9,317 bases of DNA from Methylocapsa sp. (GTDB lineage: Bacteria; Pseudomonadota; Alphaproteobacteria; Rhizobiales; Beijerinckiaceae). Location: assembly GCA_017353815.1 (NCBI GenBank), contig JAFMSB010000041.1, forward strand, positions 1 to 9,317, in the 5' to 3' direction. This document shows positions 6,434 through 9,317 of the stretch, piece after piece (within the stretch, counting starts at the first letter, position 1; the number at the start of each line of letters is the position of its first letter). The notes under the pieces were generated by a model. It was not told where the DNA came from and did not search any database. It saw only the letters and a program-made list of their open reading frames with translations. A program made the position numbers and the translations under genes.

Positions 6434-9004
6434 GTGACCGGGATGACCCCTCCCTCCAGCCCGCAAACGCCTGCAAGTCCAACTTTGGATTGGCCGCACA
6501 ATGCGGGCCCAGCGAGCGCAGCGCCCGCCAAAGCCGGTCCCTGGCAATCGCTCAAGCTCGACTCGTTGCGCCAAAGCTGGCAGGCTGTCTTAGACTCGCA
6601 AAAAAGCCTTCCGCAGTTCGAGGAGGTGACGCTCACGCGCCCTGGCGGCGCGGCGGAGAATGTGGCGCTCCTGGAGAGGGACCAAGGCGGCGAGCTAAGG
6701 ATAGTATCGGCAGGCAAAGCATTTGAGGCATGGGTTGGCTGTGCCGCGATAGATCTCAAGGTCGCCAAACTTTCGATCGACCGCGCGCGATCCTTGCGTG
6801 AGCTCCACGTGCAAGCGGCAAGCGAAGGCCGTCCAGCCCAGACGGTCGCCTATGGAATAGTCGATGGTCTTGTCTGTGTTTACGACCTGGTGGCCGTGCC
6901 GCTTGCAAACCGGTGTGAGCGTGCATCCTGCCTTGTTTACATTGAGGAGCGCCAGCGCAATTTCAATCTTGTCGAGGCCGTGTTTCAGGCGGCTAAGGAA
7001 GGGCTCGTTGCGCTGGCCGTGATTCGCGGCGCAGGAGGCGTTCCATGCGATTTCCAAATTGCCGCGCTCAACGCCGGCGCCGCATTTGTATTGCAGGGCA
7101 CTGCCGAGAGTCTTAGGGGGCGGCGGCTCTCGGAGGTCTGCGCGGAGATCGAGGCCGGCGGCGTGCTGCCGCATCTTATTTCCATTTTCAATCGCGGGGG
7201 AGCGGCCCAGTTTGAACTTGAATGCCCGCTCGATGAGCAAAAACATCTCCGGATTAGCGCGGCCGCGATGGGCGACCTCCTTGCGGTGACTCTCAGCGAT
7301 ATCAGCGCGATCAAAAACCAGGAAAAATCCTTTCGTCTGCTGTTCGAGTCGAACCCCGTGCCTATGTGGGTGCACCGGTCAGGCGATTTAAAATTCCTGG
7401 CCGTCAATGATGCGGCCATCGCGCAGTATGGCTATACCGAGGAAGCGTTTCTTTCGATGAATCTTCTCGACATCGTGCCGAAGCACCGCCGCGATGCCGT
7501 CCGCGAGGCCATCCGGAACAACGAGAAGGCGGAGGGAGACTTTGCCCGCTCATCCCAGCACGTCAAGGCGGATGGAAGCTTGATTGATGTTCTTACGTCA
7601 TGGCGCCCGATTTTGTTCCGGGAGACGCCTGCGCAACTGGCAGCGGCCATGGATGTGACGGAAAAGTCCCGGGCCGAAGCAAAGCTTGCCCATATGGCGC
7701 GGCACGACGGATTGACCGCCTTGCCCAACCGGGTGCTCTTCCATGAGAGGCTAAACGAAGCGCTGGCGCGCATGCGGCGGCACGAGGAAAAGCTTGCAAT
7801 CCTCTATCTCGATCTTGATAGTTTCAAGCGCGTCAACGACACCTTGGGACATCTCGCAGGAGACAAGCTCCTGGTCGCGATTGCCGCCCGGCTTCGCTCA
7901 TGCGTGCGGGAAGGCGACCTCGTCGCGCGCTTTGGCGGCGATGAATTCGCCGTGCTTCAATCTGCCATCACCGGGCCTGAGGAGCCGGATGCCTTGGCTT
8001 GGCGCATTATCACCTCCTTAAGCGAGCCCAACGACATCGACGGCCAGCAGCTCGTGACCGGAGCAAGCATTGGAATCGCTCTCGCGCCGGCCGATGGCGA
8101 AAGCTCCGAGCAGCTTCTAAAGAACGCCGATATCGCTCTTTACCGGGCAAAAGAGGACGGCAGGAACAGGTTTTCTTTTTTCGAGCCGAGCATGGATCTG
8201 AAGATTCGCGCTCGCCACGCGCTTGAGCGCGACTTGCGCGGCGCGCTCCCTGCCGGCGAATTCGAGCTTTTCTATCAGCCGCTGGTCATTATCGAAACCG
8301 GCGCCATTTGCGGTTTTGAGGCTCTCCTTCGCTGGCGGAATCCAAAGCGCGGTCTGGTGCCGCCATCGGAGTTCGTCCCGCTTGCCGAGGAAACTGGCCT
8401 CATCGTGCCGCTTGGCGAATGGGTGCTGATGCAGGCGTGCGCGCAAGCGGCGAGTTGGCCGCAAAAATTGAAGGTCGCGGTGAATTTGTCGCCGGTTCAA
8501 TTTAAGAGCGGGAACTTGCCGCAACTTGTGTTCGCGGCCCTCGAAGCCTCGGGGCTGCCCGCAAACCGCCTCGAGCTGGAAATCACCGAATCTGTCCTGC
8601 TCGAGGAAAGCAACGGAGTACTGGCCACGCTGCGCCATTTGCGGGCACTGGGCGTCAGCATCGCCATGGATGATTTCGGAACCGGCTACTCCGGGATGAG
8701 CTATCTGCGCTCGTTTGCTTTCGACAAGATCAAGATCGATAGGTCATTTGTGGCGGAACTCGGCAATAATGGAGAATGCCTTGCAATTATTCAGGCAATT
8801 GCGCGGCTTGGAACCAATCTGAAGATTTCTACTCTTGCCGAAGGGGTGGAAACGGAAGCGCAGTGCGAGCTCTTACGCAAGGAAGGATTCAAGGAAATGC
8901 AGGGCTACCTGGTCAGCAGGCCCGTTCCGGCAACCGAAATTCACGGCCTGCTCAAGGCTTACCGCAATGGCTGGCCGGCAAAAGAATCCCCGCTTACGGC
9001 GTAA
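6434..9004 (+). CDS. PAS-GGDEF-EAL cyclic-di-GMP synthase/phosphodiesterase
   Basis: An 856-aa sensor-type c-di-GMP turnover protein with no evident signal peptide or membrane span, so probably cytoplasmic. After a Pro/Ala-rich tail come a weak PAS-like block (about 45-172), a divergent PAS (about 176-292: FQIAALNAGAAFVL), a clearer PAS (about 297-412: ESNPVPMWVHR, FLAVNDAAI), GGDEF (about 418-582) and EAL (about 593-845). The diguanylate cyclase site GGDEF (501-505) is intact, and REGD (492-495) is a proper inhibitory I-site. The EAL domain keeps FEALLRW (Glu629), NLSPVQF, ELEITES, DDFGTGYSG (Asp746-Asp747), KIDRSF, AEGVET and QGYLVSRP (Gln823), so phosphodiesterase activity is also expected. 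Which activity dominates cannot be told. The start is uncertain: GTG 6434 or ATG 6443, neither with a clear Shine-Dalgarno; an in-frame stop at 6410-6412 limits it upstream. It stands alone behind the parS gap. Confidence 0.94.
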   Translation: MTGMTPPSSPQTPASPTLDWPHNAGPASAAPAKAGPWQSLKLDSLRQSWQAVLDSQKSLPQFEEVTLTRPGGAAENVALLERDQGGELRIVSAGKAFEAWVGCAAIDLKVAKLSIDRARSLRELHVQAASEGRPAQTVAYGIVDGLVCVYDLVAVPLANRCERASCLVYIEERQRNFNLVEAVFQAAKEGLVALAVIRGAGGVPCDFQIAALNAGAAFVLQGTAESLRGRRLSEVCAEIEAGGVLPHLISIFNRGGAAQFELECPLDEQKHLRISAAAMGDLLAVTLSDISAIKNQEKSFRLLFESNPVPMWVHRSGDLKFLAVNDAAIAQYGYTEEAFLSMNLLDIVPKHRRDAVREAIRNNEKAEGDFARSSQHVKADGSLIDVLTSWRPILFRETPAQLAAAMDVTEKSRAEAKLAHMARHDGLTALPNRVLFHERLNEALARMRRHEEKLAILYLDLDSFKRVNDTLGHLAGDKLLVAIAARLRSCVREGDLVARFGGDEFAVLQSAITGPEEPDALAWRIITSLSEPNDIDGQQLVTGASIGIALAPADGESSEQLLKNADIALYRAKEDGRNRFSFFEPSMDLKIRARHALERDLRGALPAGEFELFYQPLVIIETGAICGFEALLRWRNPKRGLVPPSEFVPLAEETGLIVPLGEWVLMQACAQAASWPQKLKVAVNLSPVQFKSGNLPQLVFAALEASGLPANRLELEITESVLLEESNGVLATLRHLRALGVSIAMDDFGTGYSGMSYLRSFAFDKIKIDRSFVAELGNNGECLAIIQAIARLGTNLKISTLAEGVETEAQCELLRKEGFKEMQGYLVSRPVPATEIHGLLKAYRNGWPAKESPLTA

Positions 9005-9009
9005 TGCCA

Positions 9010-9034
9010 CTGGCCAGCAAGGGGCCGGGCTTTT
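9010..9034 (+). terminator. Weak terminator-like hairpin after the GGDEF/EAL gene
   Basis: CTGGCC (9010-9015), loop of 7, GGCCGG (9023-9028), then GC and TTTT (9031-9034). The stem is 6 bp with one T-G wobble and the T-run is short. Its position just after the stop at 9004 fits termination, but the structure is weak. Confidence 0.3.
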
Positions 9035-9152
9035 GGGCGCGGGGCATCGCGGCGCTCGCCACGTTCACGAGAAGTTCAGCCGGGCCGCGCCATAGAAGGT
9101 TTCGGCTGCTTGCACGAGATAAGTTGAGCTGCTGATGACAAAGGAGAGCGAC

Positions 9153-9317
9153 ATGATCGACATCATTCGTAAGACTCTTACGGGCGCGGTTGTAGCCGCA
9201 ATTCTCGGCACCTCCCTGGCAACGGCTGCTGCGCCTGCTGCCGCGCAGGGCTGGCAAAGCGCCGCCTGGCGCGGCGGCCACTGGGGCCCAGGAGGCTGGC
9301 GCGGGGGCTGGGGCTGG
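9153..9317 (+). CDS. Secreted Gly/Trp-rich small protein, 3' end cut by window
   Basis: An ORF of at least 55 codons that runs off the window and is still open. AAGGAG at 9141-9146 lies 6 nt before the ATG, a strong ribosome site. The N-terminus is a typical Sec signal peptide: Arg6-Lys7, a hydrophobic stretch (about 11-24), then Ala-rich APAAA with likely cleavage after Ala31. The visible mature part (33-55) is 9 Gly and 6 Trp in 23 residues, in a spaced W-G-G pattern with some Arg and His. Such short GW-rich exported proteins are common and mostly uncharacterised in alphaproteobacteria, and I recognise no named family. Likely its own transcription unit, 148 nt after the GGDEF/EAL gene. Confidence 0.75.
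   Translation, partial: MIDIIRKTLTGAVVAAILGTSLATAAAPAAAQGWQSAAWRGGHWGPGGWRGGWGW

Noticed and set aside
6139..6768. 209-aa minus-strand ORF ending MFHVKHF, antisense to the GGDEF/EAL start
   Set aside because: Low-complexity composition (many Ser, Ala, Cys), no recognised family, no ribosome site, and its C-terminal MFHVKH is just the parS palindrome translated.
6800..6815. Second CACGTG (near 6807) as another parS
   Set aside because: Flanks do not match the TGTTT/AAACA arms, and it lies inside coding sequence.

Overview
The window looks like a chromosomal segment from an alphaproteobacterium, most likely Hyphomicrobiales (Rhizobiales), possibly Beijerinckiaceae-like. The evidence is GC-rich coding DNA, an alphaproteobacterial-style acyl-CoA dehydrogenase / thiolase / FadJ-type cluster, and a DUF1178, glutaredoxin and DUF2852 neighbourhood. 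The taxon is inferred from protein style and gene content, not from a database search. I see no insertion sequence, phage gene, CRISPR array, tRNA or rRNA.

Region 1 (2-4504, + strand) is a fatty-acid beta-oxidation operon: the C-terminal part of an acyl-CoA dehydrogenase cut by the window edge, a thiolase with a TTG start, and a two-domain enoyl-CoA hydratase / 3-hydroxyacyl-CoA dehydrogenase. Together these cover all four steps of a beta-oxidation turn. A symmetric hairpin at 4536-4555 closes the operon against a convergent unit.

Region 2 (4552-5270, - strand) is a tight two-gene unit, glutaredoxin then a DUF1178 putative zinc-ribbon protein, with an ATGA stop/start overlap. It is transcribed divergently from a DUF2852 single-span membrane protein (5468-5956, + strand).

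Region 3 (5957-6433) is a 477-base non-coding stretch and the most interesting part of the window. It carries two GC-rich hairpins, an AT-rich patch, a perfect 26-bp palindrome whose inner 16 bp (6146-6161) equal the ParB-binding parS consensus, a second adjoining inverted repeat, and an interleaved set of complementary arms with pseudoknot topology. These sit upstream of a large PAS-GGDEF-EAL cyclic-di-GMP protein (6434-9004) in which both catalytic domains look intact. The parS site suggests the segment lies in the replication-origin/centromere domain of the chromosome.

Region 4 (9005-9317) has a weak terminator-like hairpin and the start of a secreted Gly/Trp-rich small protein that runs off the window. 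I did not find a clearly new multi-gene system. The best leads are the isolated parS and the structured leader of the c-di-GMP gene.
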